A stretch of DNA of 64,000 bases from Aspidapion aeneum (GCA_963576565.1 OY755042.1:109421314-109485313); one strand, 5' to 3'. Positions 22,686 to 33,990 are shown, counted from the first letter of the stretch. Translations and numbers: made by a program. The notes: generated from the letters alone by a model not told the origin.

Positions 22686-24087
22686 TTAGTGTGACCTGGC
22701 AATCTCAGAGAAGTACCTCAAAATATCATCAATAGTAAATTCAAGAGTAATCATGGATCCTGGATAACATTTTTGTAGTAAGTCTTCTAAATTCTTGTAT
22801 TGTCTAATAAATTCTTCTTGCATAGCCCTCCAAACCACTTGTAGTAAATTGCTATCTTCTGTTAAATTTTTTTCTACTTTTTTGTACAAATTTTCGATGC
22901 CTCTTTTAACTGCACTACCTGGGTATTGGTTAATGACTTTTTTAAGTTCTTGTTTGCTGAAAGCTAATTGATAACTAACTTCCGACTCTTTGACACCGCT
23001 ATCTATTTTTGCTTGGACTCCTTCAAAAAATGTGTTCAACTTTTCTAAAGGTCTACCGAAATAAAGCGTCACATAAGCTTGAAGGGCATCGTTATACTTA
23101 AGTTTTGCTTCTTTTCGTTGGTTCTCGAGAACAGAGATTTTCAACTGAGAAAGAAGTGAGTATAAATGGTGGAAGTTCTCCATTTTAATAATTTGTAAAG
23201 GTGTTTTTTGATCATTGGCGTGTAGAACAATATAATCAACCATGGTGTCTACTAATCTGATGTACCATTTTTCTAAATCAGCTGCTCGGTCGCTTTTTAA
23301 CAGACACTCTGCATTTACAGCAAATATTTCTAGATTCGAAACATACGGTAAAATATTACTTCTAGCTTTTTTCGACACTTTAAATTCTTTAATCGAGTCT
23401 ATTTGCATTTGCATGAATTGATCTAAAGATCGTTTTACCTCAATAAGCTGCGATGCAAAAGTGTTACTTAAAAACGAACTTTGTGCAGACATAACATGTT
23501 GATTTAACCTAACCAAAACATACATCGTATAAAAACTATCTTGTCTTTTGATATGATCAATTAAAAGATCTAACTCGGTTTTTAAACAGGCAAATAAGCT
23601 ACTCATCATGTTGCGAACATCTTTATCTACCTGTTTTTCAGCTCTTCTGGCGGGAGCAACTTGTGAGCTAACTTCAACACCGTCCAATGTAGTAAGAGGG
23701 TTTTTTGATGTTGGACTTAATACGTCTAACTGAAAAAATTTCACGCAAAATTGTTGTTCTTGGTAAAACACTGGTTCCAGTAGAGGTAAGACTTGTTCGA
23801 GGACTGATTCGTACCGATTTTTATTAAACAAAGCAGTTTCCAAAGTATAAATTCTTGTAGAGTATAGATTTTCGAGTTTGATTTTAATGTAAAGGTTTTT
23901 TTTATCATTGGGTATTAAACTAATGTACCAATTTTCTAAATCTGTAGCTCTATCGCTTTTAATTAGATATTCTACGTTGTTAGCAAATATGTTGAGATTA
24001 GAAACATATGGCAAATTATTAATTTAAGCTTTTTTCGAAGCCCTGATTTATTTGGCGTCTGTTGGCATTAACATCAATAAAAACTCT
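22686..24087 (-). pseudogene. EXOC1 terminal-exon copy 1 (1402 bp unit, open frame)
   Basis: This unit is directly downstream of the functional EXOC1 stop. Any 3' UTR of EXOC1 therefore runs into its head; AATAAA on the minus strand at 24047-24052 is a candidate polyadenylation signal for the real gene. The open frame is 442 codons and lacks a proper ATG at its start. An internal ATG pair (MMSSLF) could open a shorter C-terminal fragment. Confidence 0.85.
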
Positions 24088-25514
24088 TTAGTGTGACCTG
24101 GCAATCTCAGAGAAGTACCTCAAAATATCATCAATAGTAAATTCAAGAGTAATCATGGATCCTGGATAACATTTTTGTATTAAGTCTTCTAAATTCTTGT
24201 ATTGTCTAATAAATTCTTCTTGCATAGCCCTCCAAACCACTTGTAGTAAATTGCTATCTTCTGTTAAATTTTTTTCTACTTTTTTGTACAAATTTTCGAT
24301 GCCTCTTTTAACTGCACTACCGGGGTATTGGTTAATGACTTTTTTAAGTTCTTGTTTGCTGAAAGCTAGTTGATAACTAACTTCTGACTCTTTAACACCG
24401 CTATCTATTTTTGCTTGGACTCCTTCAAAAAATGTGTTCAACTTTTCTAAAGGTCTACCGAAATAAAGCGTCACATAAGCTTGAAGGGCATCGTTATACT
24501 TAAGTTTTGCTTCTTTTCGTTGGTTCTCGAGAACAGATATTTTTAACTGAGAAAGAAGAGAGTATAAATGGTGGAAGTTCTCCATTTTAATAATTTGTAA
24601 AGGTGTTTTTTGATCATTGGCGTGTAGAACAATATAATCAACCATGGTGTCTACTAATCTGATGTACCATTTTTCTAAATCAGCTGCTCTATCGCTTTTT
24701 AAAAGACATTCTGCGTTTACAGCAAATATTTCTATATTTGAAACGTACGGCAAAATATTACTTCTAGCTTTTTTCGACACTCTAAATTCTTTGATAGAGT
24801 CTATTTGCATTTGCATAAATTGATCTAAAGATCGTTTTACTTCAATAAGCTGCGATGCAAAAGTGTTACTTAAAAACGAACTTTGTGCAGACATAACATG
24901 TTGATTTAACCTAACCAAAACGTACATTGTGTAAAAACTATCTTGTCTTTTGATATGATCAATTAAAAGATCTAACTCGGTTTTTAAACAGGCAAATAAG
25001 CTACTCATCATGTTACGAACATCTTCATCTACTTGTTTTTCAGCTCTTCTGGCGGGAACAATTTGTGAGCTAACTTCAACACCGTCCAATGTAGTAAGAG
25101 TATTTTTTGAAGTTGGACTTAACACGTCTAACTGAAAAAATTTCACGCAAAATTGTTGTTCTTGGTAAAACACTGGTTCCAATAGAGTTAACACTTGTTC
25201 GAGAACTTGTTCATACCGATTTCTATCAGACGAACTGGTTTCTAAAGTCCATTGGTCCCTGTCCAAACCTATTAGAGTTGTAGGAGAACTTACAGCAAAT
25301 GATCCTATTTTTTCTCTGGCAGCGATAAACAAACCTCTTAGGTCCCTGTCGTATAGTTTCCCTAAGGAAGAAGTGTACACCTCTTTTAATGAATCGTACA
25401 TTTTTTTGTCCATCACTTTGAGCCAGTGCATTAGTTCGGTATAAGGATATAGTTCCTTATGGACGCCGCTGTGTTGAGGTAAAATTAGGCCTTCTGTAGA
25501 GCGGTCCGATTCCC
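24088..25514 (-). CDS. EXOC1: EXOC1 (exocyst Sec3 subunit), exon 6, C-terminus
   Basis: Large last exon: acceptor TTATAG/GGGAATC, 475 codons, stop at 24088. It encodes the helical exocyst body: HKELYPYTELMHWLKVMDKK, RNRYEQVLEQVLTLLEPVFY, LLIDHIKRQDSFYTMYVLVR, EVSYQLAFSKQELKKVINQY and a final [20 protein letters not shown]...[13 protein letters not shown]. This matches the C-terminal block of animal EXOC1, which ends in a similar SH. EXOC1 is the Sec3 subunit that helps tether secretory vesicles to the plasma membrane. This is the only copy whose start phase (G/GG) fits exon 5, so it is the functional one. Five partial copies follow it. Confidence 0.95.
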
Positions 25515-25647
25515 CTATAAGAAAAAAAATATTTCAAAGGTAAAAAGAAGGAATGAAATCTCAAAAGTACAATTAAAATGGCCAAATATAAGATCAGAAA
25601 CGAAGCAAAGAATAAAGATGAATTGTGTCACCAGTCCTCTATATACA
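25515..25647. other. EXOC1 intron 5, short non-element part
   Basis: Plain AT-rich intron up to the target duplication TATACA (25642-25647) of the element that follows. Confidence 0.6.
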
Positions 25648-25818
25648 TCAAGCGCGGATCTGGGTGAAAATCTGGGGGGGGGTTCGGTTCGGTTCGGGAG
25701 GGTAATAGTTGACGATTTTTTTTTGTTATATAATTTTTTTATATGCGGGGGGGGGGGTAATTCGCCTATTTTCCCTTTAATCAATAACAAAAAGTGCATA
25801 TTTTGCAAATTGCTATCT

Positions 25819-27463
25819 ATTACTATTACTATGTCGGTTTAGAACGTTTTTCTACGTTGTCCGACGCCTATTCTCCACCTCTTTTGATCCTGACAGTCAT
25901 CTTCCGTCAGGTTTTTTTGACTCATTAATCTTTGGATTGACTGTTGCCATTCCAGTTTAGGACGCCCTCTTTTTCTGCGCCCTATTGGTTGCCATTCTAG
26001 GACCTGCTTTGGTAATCTTTCGTCGCTCATCCGTTGTAGATGGCCGTACCATATCAGTTGCCTTTTAGTGATGTCATCCGTTATGCTTCCCTCGATTCCC
26101 ATTCTTTCTTTTATGATCTCATTTCTTATATGATCTGTTCTGGATATTCTCATCGATCTTCTTATTGCATCCATTTCGACACTTTCCATTTTTGCTTTGT
26201 ATTTTTCTGTTACGCGACAAGTCTCTATTCCATACAACAGCGTGTTTTTCACCATTGTTTCATATATGTTAAATTTTACATTCTTTTTTATCTCTCTGCT
26301 CCATAAAATACTGTTAAGACATCCAATAACTTTTTTTGCTTTTACTATTCTTTTTTCCAATTCTTTACAGTCTGTACCTGTCTTATCAAATGTGACACCC
26401 AAGTATACATACTCATTGCATGGAGATATTGTTTGTCCATTCTCTAGTTCTAATTCACTTGATTCGTTTCCAATACATAAGTACTGTGTCTTGTCCACGT
26501 TCACTGTTAGCCCCCTCTTTTGGTATTCTTCCGTTAACTTTCTCATCATATACTCCATGTCTTCTTTATCAGCTACAATTACTTGGTCGTCAGCAAACTG
26601 TAGTGTGTATATGGTAAATCGGTCGTTAAGTTGTATTCCCATGCCGTGTACTTTTCGTTTCCAGTTTTTTAGAGCTACTGCGATATATATTTTAAAAAGT
26701 GTTGGAGAGATACAACATCCCTGTCTTAAGCCTTTCGTTACCAGGAATTCTTTTGAAAGTCGATTTCCAATTTTAATTTTAGATTTTGACCCTTTGTATA
26801 GTTCTTTTATCGCTTTTATGTATGTATGATTAATATTAGTCTGCTCTAGCACTATCCATAATTTTTCTACTGGAACGGTACCATATGCTTTTTGTAGGTC
26901 CACAAAGGTTACATGAGTTTCTATATTTCTGGCACTCCTTTTCTCAATTACTTGTTTAAGACAAAAAACATTATCACTACAAGATCTGTCTGCACGAAAC
27001 CCACTTTGTTCTTCTTCTTCTTGTTCATGAAAATCATTCTCTATTAGATCTCTAAGAATCCTATCGTATAATCTACTTACAGTACTGGTTACTGAAATTC
27101 CTCTGTAATTGTTGCAATCCAGCTTGTTTCCTTTGTTATGTATTGAGGATATGAATGCAATTTTCCAATCATCAGGTACTGGATGTCCGTTTATGCATTG
27201 ATTGATAATATATGTGAGATTTTCGAGTAGTTTTTCTGATCCATATTTAAGCATTTCAGCATATATTCCCCCAGGTCTGCTAGCTTTTCCGGATTTAAGC
27301 TTTTTAATACAATTCTTTATAATTTCTTTTTCGATGATTACTTCCTTCTATGTCTCTCCTCGGAGAGGCTGCCAGATATTCGGGTCTCGTTTCCTGCAGC
27401 AGTCCCTTGTAGTGTTCTGTCCATTGTTCTGGTTTGATGATCTGGATGTTTACTTTTTCTTTC
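25819..27463 (-). mobile_element. LINE (RTE-like), 5'-truncated, reverse transcriptase ORF largely open
   Basis: A 471-codon frame (25839-27254) covers most of a reverse transcriptase: NYRGISVTSTVSRLYDRILR, SGFRADRSCSDNVFCLKQVI, VTFVDLQKAYGTVP (usually FLDxxKAFD-like), GLRQGCCISPTLFKIYIAVA and the catalytic LQFADDQVIVAD, followed by [20 protein letters not shown] and GRRKRGRP near the end. A 9 bp duplication TTGCTATCT flanks it (25810-25818 and 27464-27472). The 3' tail is an ATT/ACT simple repeat next to the stop. The endonuclease is missing, so it is not autonomous. Relatives are at 44283-45133, 54500-55500 and 61325-62760. Confidence 0.88.
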
Positions 27464-28090
27464 TTGCTATCTTCAGTTAGATTTTTTCTACTTTTTTGTA
27501 CAAATTTTCGATGTCTCTTTTAACTGCACTACCAGGGTATGTATGACTTTTTTAAGTTCTTGTTTGCTGAAAGCTAGTTGATAACTAACTTCTGAATCTT
27601 TGACGCCACTATCTATTTTTGCTTGGACTCCTTCAAAAAATGTGTTCAACTTTTCTAATGGTCTACCGAAATAAAGCGTTACATAAGCTTGTAGGGCATC
27701 GTTGTACTTAAGTTTTGCTTCTTTTTGTTGATTCTCGAGAACAGAGATTTTTAACTGAGAAAGAAGCGAGTATAAATGGTGGAAGTTCTCCATTTTGATT
27801 ATTTGTGAAGGTGTTTTTTGATCATTAGCATGTAGAACAATATAATCCACAATTGTATCTACTAATCTAATGTACCATTTTTCTAAATCAGCTGCTCTGT
27901 CGCTTTTCAACAGACATTCTGCGTTTACAGCAAATATTTCTAGATTTGAAACGTACGGCAAAATATTACTTCTAACTTTTTTCGACACTCTCAATTCTTG
28001 TTCTATTTGAATTTGCATAAATTGATCTAAAGATCGTTTTACCCCAATTAGCTGCGATGCAAAAGTGTTACTTAAAAACGAAGTTTGCGG
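27464..28090 (-). pseudogene. EXOC1 exon fragment captured in intron 5
   Basis: 27488-28018 reads ILPYVSNLEIFAVNAECLLK, DKAADL-like helices, YNDALQAYVTLYFGRPLEKL and SYQLAFSKQELKKVI, then frameshifts near VINQYPGS. It starts abruptly at KTSFLSNTFASQL near 28088 and, across the LINE, ends at about 25806. It is clearly closer to the functional exon than to copy 5. It is flanked by the terminal repeats of the 25648-28187 element. Confidence 0.85.
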
Positions 28091-28108
28091 TAATTACCAC
28101 GTTACCCC

Positions 28109-28159
28109 TAAGGTCACTATATCACGAATTAGAAGGAACTTCGTGATATAGTGACCTTA
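28109..28159. repeat. Perfect 20 bp inverted repeat with 11 bp loop
   Basis: TAAGGTCACTATATCACGAA (28109-28128) and its exact reverse complement (28140-28159) lie just inside the right end of the Pack-type element. They probably form its subterminal hairpin. Confidence 0.8.
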
Positions 28160-28193
28160 GTTACCCCCCCCTCAAATCCGCGCTTGATATACA

Positions 28194-29159
28194 TTAATTA
28201 GGTAAAACAGGGTACTGTAATGGATTTTTAGGAGGAAAACCTCAGATTATCCACGATACAGTAATCTTTGCTAAATAAGATATAAAACAATTTTACGGTT
28301 ACTAAAAACCAGGACAATAATTTGAAATATCTTGGCATTAATTGGAACATTTTTTCGCTTTATTTAAAAATTCCTCTTTCATCTTAATTTTTTTTAAATT
28401 GTGTGTTTTGGCATTATTAGATTACCTTTGGCCTTTTTCGAAAATTTAAGACATGACATAAAATTATTTGAAACTTTCAGGTATTGAGTTTTTTTGGTTT
28501 TACTTAACAATTTCGAGATTTTTCCCAGGTATTAACGATTTTTAGGAATATTTGAGCAGTTTTTAAAATTTTTGATTTTAACTTAGATTTTGTTTAATTT
28601 TTTAAGTCATTTTAAGATTTAACCGATTTTCTGGCATTATTTGAATTTTTTTAGGTTTACTCAGGAAATTCGGTCATTTGGAATGGCATCATTTATAATT
28701 TTCTGACTTTGTTCTGATTTTTTTGGCTTAATTTCGGACTTTAAAATATTTGTCACTATTTAGTATTTTTTTGGATTTTTCAGCATAATTTTTTTTGCAT
28801 TTTAATTTGTATTTTGCTTTGACTTAAAAATTTAGTTGCGGGTTTAAATGTTCTTGAATAATTTTCTGACATTTCAGAGGTTTTTTGGTATAATTTAAGA
28901 ATCTGAAAATATTTACCATTTGCAGGGACTTTTTTGGTGTTTGGTTGAAAGAATTCTTGAAACTTTTTAAAAAGTTCAACGATTTTTTGCCACATTACAA
29001 ACTTTCTAGTATTATTCGAAATTTTCAGACATTATTCGAAACTTTTTACCTGTATTCAGGATATTTTTTAATTTTTGGACATTTTTAGGAGTTTTGTGGT
29101 TTGATTCGGTTTGTTTGGTAGTTTAAAAATTTTTTGGCATTGAGTGTACTAGTATATAC
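28194..29159. other. EXOC1 intron 5, remaining part
   Basis: AT-rich sequence with T-runs and many TTTTGG / TTTTAGG words. I see no gene, no element ends and no clear repeat unit. Confidence 0.5.
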
Positions 29160-29348
29160 CTTTGTGATTTCCATAATGTATAAACAAATTATTCAGCTGC
29201 CTGCTTAAACTCCTCGAGAATTTCTCTTTGTATTTTTCAAATTTTTTCCTTTGCTCCTGTACTGCGGTCATTTGGAGCAAGGCTTTTTCGATGTTCGTAT
29301 TCATGGCTCTTTTTAGCGCTTCGGCAGCTTTGACAGCTGTAGCAAGAC
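29160..29348 (-). CDS. EXOC1: EXOC1 exon 5
   Basis: The acceptor is TTTAAG/GTCTTG and the donor is CAAAG/GTATAT. It encodes AVKAAEALKRAMNTNIEKAL, LLQMTAVQEQRKKFEKYKEK and SRQLNNLFIHYG, which is the conserved EXOC1 coiled-coil segment followed by the L.NN.F..G motif. 189 bp, phase 1 at both ends. Confidence 0.92.
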
Positions 29349-29456
29349 CTTAAAAAAATATATATATTTAAAAAAATAAAGCTTATTTTAATCATACAAC
29401 CATTTGTAAAAAAAAAAAATTTTTGGTTCATGAAATATTATCCGAACCGAACCTAC

Positions 29457-29617
29457 CTTCTTTTGAGGTAAAATCTGCATCATCCAAAATTATTTGGTAC
29501 TCAAATGGAAGATCCAAATTTGTTATAACTCTTTCTAGCTCATCCATTAGTTCCAAATTGTTTGTATTCACTATTGATATTACTGAATTCTTTTTCTCCA
29601 TTTTTTCCATTGTATCC
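29457..29617 (-). CDS. EXOC1: EXOC1 exon 4
   Basis: The acceptor is TTGTAG/GGATAC and the donor is GAAG/GTAGGT. It encodes NSVISIVNTNNLELMDELER, then DLPFEYQIILDDADF. The NTNN.. L..E.E motif is typical of EXOC1 at this position. 161 bp, joining exons 3 and 5 in frame. Confidence 0.9.
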
Positions 29618-29724
29618 CTACAAAAGGTTCGTATGATTACGTGTTCTATTTACAACTTATAAATAATAAAGCTTCTTTTATATAACCTAATAAAATGATA
29701 AAAATTTCTAGTCCACAGTACACC

Positions 29725-29770
29725 ATAGATAGATAGATTCTTTAGATAGATAGATAGATAGATAAATTAG
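29725..29770. repeat. (GATA)n microsatellite
   Basis: Two short runs of TAGA/GATA repeats in EXOC1 intron 3, just downstream (on the gene strand) of the exon 3 donor. Confidence 0.85.
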
Positions 29771-29801
29771 ATAGTGAACAAATAATGTTTTTATTATTTA
29801 C

Positions 29802-30020
29802 CTAACATGACAAAGGATTTCATCATAGCTATCCAATTGTTTTTCAAGCCTGTCTGCTTCGCTTATCGCTAAATCTAGTTGTTCCATTAAAGTTTCGACT
29901 TGTTCTTCTGAAGCTAAGACACATTGGACATTCTCTCCATCTAACAGGGAAAGATCCCTGGCTAAGATTTCCATAAATCCTTCAGCATTGCTTATTGCAA
30001 ATTCACAGCCTTCCATTAAT
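29802..30020 (-). CDS. EXOC1: EXOC1 exon 3
   Basis: The acceptor is TTTTTAG/ATTAATG and the donor is TTAG/GTAAAT. It encodes MEGCEFAISNAEGFMEILAR, LLDGENVQCVLASEEQVETL and LDLAISEADRLEKQLDSYDE. This is the conserved coiled-coil start of the Sec3 family. 219 bp. Confidence 0.93.
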
Positions 30021-30475
30021 CTAAAAAAATATAGATGCAGTACAAAATTATAACTATATCTTTTTTAGTTCATGAGATATAAAGCTTATTAAATCGGCTG
30101 TTAAATTGTTGTTCTATTGCGAACAAATGATATTCAACACAATTTTTCTGTAAAGTTGATGTGGCAAAAGTTTGTGAAAAAACATAGAAAAAATCGCAAT
30201 CTTCAATTTTTCATGTCATACAGGCGCTCTTATATGAGGCAAACAGCCGGCGACTTAAAGTTAAGTGATGCCTAACCAATCGATTTGGGGTAGTCTAAAA
30301 CTTCCTTCTTCAATTTCTTTTTGGGTTAAAATTTTTTGTATTTTAAAAAAATTTATATCTTTGTTAGTTTTTGAGATCTAACGAATTTCTTCACTATAAT
30401 AATTGGTGTTGTTCTCTTGCAAACAAAAAACATATTATCAGTTTTTCTGTAAAATTAATTTCACAAAAGTTATGG

Positions 30476-31146
30476 GAGAACCCCATCCAAAAAAGCAAGA
30501 TGTGGAACAAGACCTGTTAGTTAAAAAACTCACTGAGAAGCAGATGCAGACAAACCTTTCTTAGAAAGAACTTGAAAATAAAAAGGAGTTTAAGGCTAGT
30601 GAATCTTATAACTCTGAAACAAATTATTTTGAAGGAGTTAATGATTTGGAGACTTTTAAAGCAAATGTAAATAGTGTAACTAAAGAAAACAGGCTAATAA
30701 GTTTTGGCCTTAGTATACAAGATATAAAATTATTGCAAGATTTTCAAACCATGACTGAAAATGACTTTGTTAAGTTGAACAAGAATGTAAGGCAGGATAT
30801 TTTGTTGGAAAATATAAAAAATATTAAAAAAGTAATTAAGAAATATAAAAATAACGAAGAAAATCCAAATATAGACCACAATATTCCAAACCCTAGAAAT
30901 GAATTACCACAAATTGAAGAAAATTTTATGGCATCAATCACAGAATTTTCAGCTTCTTGTGATCTCAAAAAAATTAGGAAAAAAGCTAGAAGTCTTGGAA
31001 ATAAATTAAACAGTTTAGAAAAAACTGACCAAACCTGAGAACAAGGTTTTAACATCAAACATTCCTGGTAGTTCAAAGTCTTTGTGGGATGTTAAAACTG
31101 ACATGAAAGCCGCACCTTTTACAAAACTAATAGATAAAGATAAGAA
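30476..31146 (+). pseudogene. RBM41-like gene fragment in EXOC1 intron 2
   Basis: This is antisense to EXOC1 and homologous to the first two thirds of the gene at 34697-35836 (for example EQDLLVKKLTEKQMQTNLS, FEGVNDLETFKANVNS, FSASCDLKKIRKKARSLGNK). An in-frame TAG replaces a codon near 30561 and another stop occurs after LEKTDQT. The RNA-recognition domain is absent. Similar sequences (TTTTCTGTAAAA.TAATTTCA.AAAAGTTAT) flank it on both sides (about 30446-30477 and 31150-31182), as direct repeats. Confidence 0.8.
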
Positions 31147-31472
31147 GCAGATTTTCTGTAAAACTAATTTCAGAAAAGTTATAAGCCAAAGTTTGGGAAA
31201 AAAATTGCCATCTTGTATTTATGACATCACAGAGGCCCTCCTATACTCAAATTGGAGGCAAACACCTGGTGACTTATCGATCTAGGGTAATTTCTTCTAC
31301 AACTATCCCAAGGAACATGATTTTTGACTACAAACCACTTATATAAATAACTTATTTTGAGTGAAAATAAAAAAAAATTTTTTGACAATCTCAATAGTCT
31401 TGGATAGCTATGGATTAATGGAAAAATTATTAAATGGAATTTAAAATTGAATTCAAGATGTTGTTTACTGAC

Positions 31473-31816
31473 CTTTTTAAATCTTCCTGCTCCTTATCAG
31501 TAATTGCCTGAAAATCTTCCACCAAATCATTATCCAATGCCCCCATTGGAGAGGTGTAGCTACTCTCTGGTGTTAAAACATCTTCTGTCACCCATGCCTT
31601 GGGGACATTCTTAAATACTGGCATATTACTGACTGTGTGCTTTGATGCCTGTTTCCAAAGGTTTCTTATGAAGTTGTATCTTTCTTTTGGGTTGGGACAC
31701 ACCCATCTGTATGCTTTGTCAAAGTGTAAGTCAAACTCTTGAGTTTCATACTGTTCAGTGTGACCATCAACTGATTTTAGTTCTGATAGAGTCCAACTGC
31801 GTTTTCTTTTAAATAT
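31473..31816 (-). CDS. EXOC1: EXOC1 exon 2
   Basis: The acceptor is CTCCTAG/ATATTT and the donor is AAAAG/GTCAGT. It encodes FKRKRSWTLSELKSVDGH, EFDLHFDKAYRWVCPNPKER and FIRNLWKQASKH, the end of the N-terminal PH-like domain that in Sec3 binds phosphoinositides and Rho-type GTPases. A linker follows with EDFQAITDKEQEDLKR. 344 bp. Confidence 0.93.
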
Positions 31817-32042
31817 CTAGGAGAAAAAATATTCATTACAAACATATGTATGTATACTGATCGTTCCTAGATATTATGTACATATAAATAATGCTTCTTT
31901 GACTTATTCTATGTAAACATACTTTTGGAGTTCAATAAAAAAAAATTAATTTTTTTGATTTTTCTTTACAGTATCTGCAGTTTTTGTGATATTTAATACA
32001 AATTTAGAACATTAGTTAAACATTCCTCAATAAAAACCTTAC

Positions 32043-32225
32043 CTGCTTATCAGTCTGTTTAACCTGCACTATTGACACATTGAACGGCAAAGTAGTTGTT
32101 CCGACAAGACACAAAATGGAAGTCTTTTTCTTTTTGAGATATTTGCTGACATGACAGCAGGTAATAAGCCTTTCTTCGCCGGGATTGAAGACATCTTGTT
32201 GCAAAGCACGTATTATTGAAGTCAT
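32043..32225 (-). CDS. EXOC1: EXOC1 exon 1 with start codon
   Basis: EXOC1 (Sec3) is a peripheral subunit of the octameric exocyst that tethers secretory vesicles to the plasma membrane. The exon opens at ATG 32225 with MTSIIRALQQDVFNPGEERL, the canonical animal EXOC1 N-terminus, and reads through the PH-like domain (TSILCLVGTTTLPFNVSIVQ, VKQTDKQ) to donor CAG/GTAAGG. The six exons (183, 344, 219, 161, 189, 1427 bp) total 2523 bp, that is 840 codons plus stop with no internal stop, close to the roughly 890 residues usual in vertebrates. The gene is antisense to its host, Flightless-I. The upstream region holds no TATA box that I can point to. Confidence 0.95.
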
Positions 32226-32992
32226 GATTTGAATATAAAATTATTTTAATTAATCACAAATTTTTAATTCATGTATTATCAAAAGAAAATAATACAATGG
32301 AACTTGTGTTATAAAGAATATAATTTATGCATTGGGCGTTTTCTTCGCCGGGAATACGCCCCCGAATTTTGATGATTTTTTTAATTTTCAAAATGTTTTG
32401 AAAATGTATTTTGACAATCAGCTGATTTTTCAGCTGGTCGACGTCAAAACTGACGTTTATTTGGCTAAAAGGCCAAAAATGCCAGAGTTCTAACCTCACT
32501 TTTTTGTTTTTGTTTACATTTATTGTAAAATTAAAATAAATAAAAGGTTCTTTAGAATTTTAAAGGTAAGTTTGTATTTTAGTCAAGTTAAGTGATTATT
32601 GAAATAAATTACACACTCCCTCAAGTGTACAAGGGGAATTTATAGATCGTCATTGGAAGTAAAATTTTTAGTAGGAATCCTTTTTTTAGATCCTTTTTTT
32701 AGTACCTAGGTACCTACTATACAGGAAGTTTATAAATTATGTTAATAAAGCTTATAAAAATATAGGCTGTCAGGGCCTTGTATACCTCAATGGCATGCAA
32801 ACACCATATTACTAATCTACAGTCTGCTAAAATTTTAAGAGGTTTTTTTTTTAATTTTGACTCCTACAGTGTGTGAGATATTTAGCTCAATTTTGGAATA
32901 CAAATTTCCCTGCAGGTTCATTACAGATATATATTTTCCAGGGATCTTGTCATCTTTTCTCCCAGGAATTTTTTCACAGTGCATTGAATTGA
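32226..32992. other. Upstream region of EXOC1, no gene
   Basis: This should contain the EXOC1 promoter and 5' UTR. No conserved box was identified with confidence. Two GGCGTTTTCTTCGCCGGGAATACG-like words echo the TTCTTCGCCGGGATTGAAG of exon 1, perhaps from local duplication. Confidence 0.4.
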
Positions 32993-33990
32993 ATTGAATT
33001 GAATTGAATAAATCTTTATTAGCAAATTTATGCTATTTCATAATACAAACATTATTATAAAAAAAATACATTTAAATGTTAATGTTAATAAAACATAATA
33101 ATTCCAAACATGATATTAATAACTATTTACTTAAAATCTAAAAACAAAAATACAATTTAATCTTAGTCTAAGAAAATAACAATACTAGACTAAAACACAC
33201 CAAAATAATATGTAGACTAAAATAATACTATAATATAATATATGGTACCAATTGTTTACCTAAACAATCAGGCTTACAAACTGACTAGGCAAAAAGTAAT
33301 TTTTAAGTGTTCTCTTAAACATATTATTTGATTTACAATTTTTTATGTATAAGGGTAATTTGTTATACAATCTGATTCCTTTATAAAACAATGATTTATA
33401 TCCTAACTCAGTATTTATACTATTTAAATAAAAATTGCAGTTATTCCTTGTTGCATAGGCATGAACATTTGTGACATTTATCAATCTGTTGTCCAAATAA
33501 TTAGGTAGTTGATTATTCTTTAATTTGTGAATAAAAAGAATTACATTAAACTCTGAAAATTTCCTTACATTTAACCATTGAAGCTCATTTAACATATGTT
33601 CTATTCTAGTATATCGGTTTTTTCTTAAAATTGTTCGCATGCCAATATTTTGTAATTTTTGGAACCTATTAAGATCTTCATTATTCATTAAATTAAAGAT
33701 TGTAGAGCAATATGTAAAATGTGGTAGGATTATCGTCTTGTAAACTATTAATGCTGTTTGTTTGCTAATAAATTTGTTTACTCTTCTTAACACCCCCAAT
33801 TTTTTCCCAATTTTTTTCGCAAGATAATCAGCATGCTTTCTAAAATTAAATTTTTTGTCAATAATGACTCCCAAATACTTCATGTCATTTACCAATTCAA
33901 TTTTTTCTCCATCTATATTAATATTTATTGCATTGAGATCAAAATCTTTTTTCCCCAATATCATGGCTTTTGTTTTTAACACATTTGCAC
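32993..33990 (-). mobile_element. LINE 3' end, CR1/Jockey-like
   Basis: The 240-codon frame at 33260-33982 is the end of a reverse transcriptase: VNDMKYLGVIIDKKFNFRKH, YKTIILPHFTYCSTIF, the FQKLQNIGMRTIL motif and a final FKRTLKNYFL. This pattern is typical of Jockey/CR1-clade elements. The 3' tail is a (TTGAA)n-type repeat at 32993-33009. The element is truncated at 5'. It lies between EXOC1 and the RBM41-like gene. Confidence 0.9.

Larger units (their letters stand above)
25648..28187. mobile_element. TIR element carrying an EXOC1 fragment (Pack-type)
   Basis: The ends are TCAAGCGCGGAT and its inverse ATCCGCGCTTGA, flanked by TATACA on both sides (25642-25647 and 28188-28193). G or C runs lie just inside both ends. 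Between the ends lies a fragment of the EXOC1 last exon, now split by a LINE (25819-27463). Without the LINE the element would be about 0.9 kb. It sits in intron 5 of EXOC1 itself, in the same orientation as the gene. The superfamily is unclear; a 6 bp duplication is a tentative reading. Confidence 0.65.

Noticed and set aside
26197..26829. 210-codon ORF on the + strand
   Set aside because: Antisense shadow of the LINE reverse transcriptase on the minus strand.
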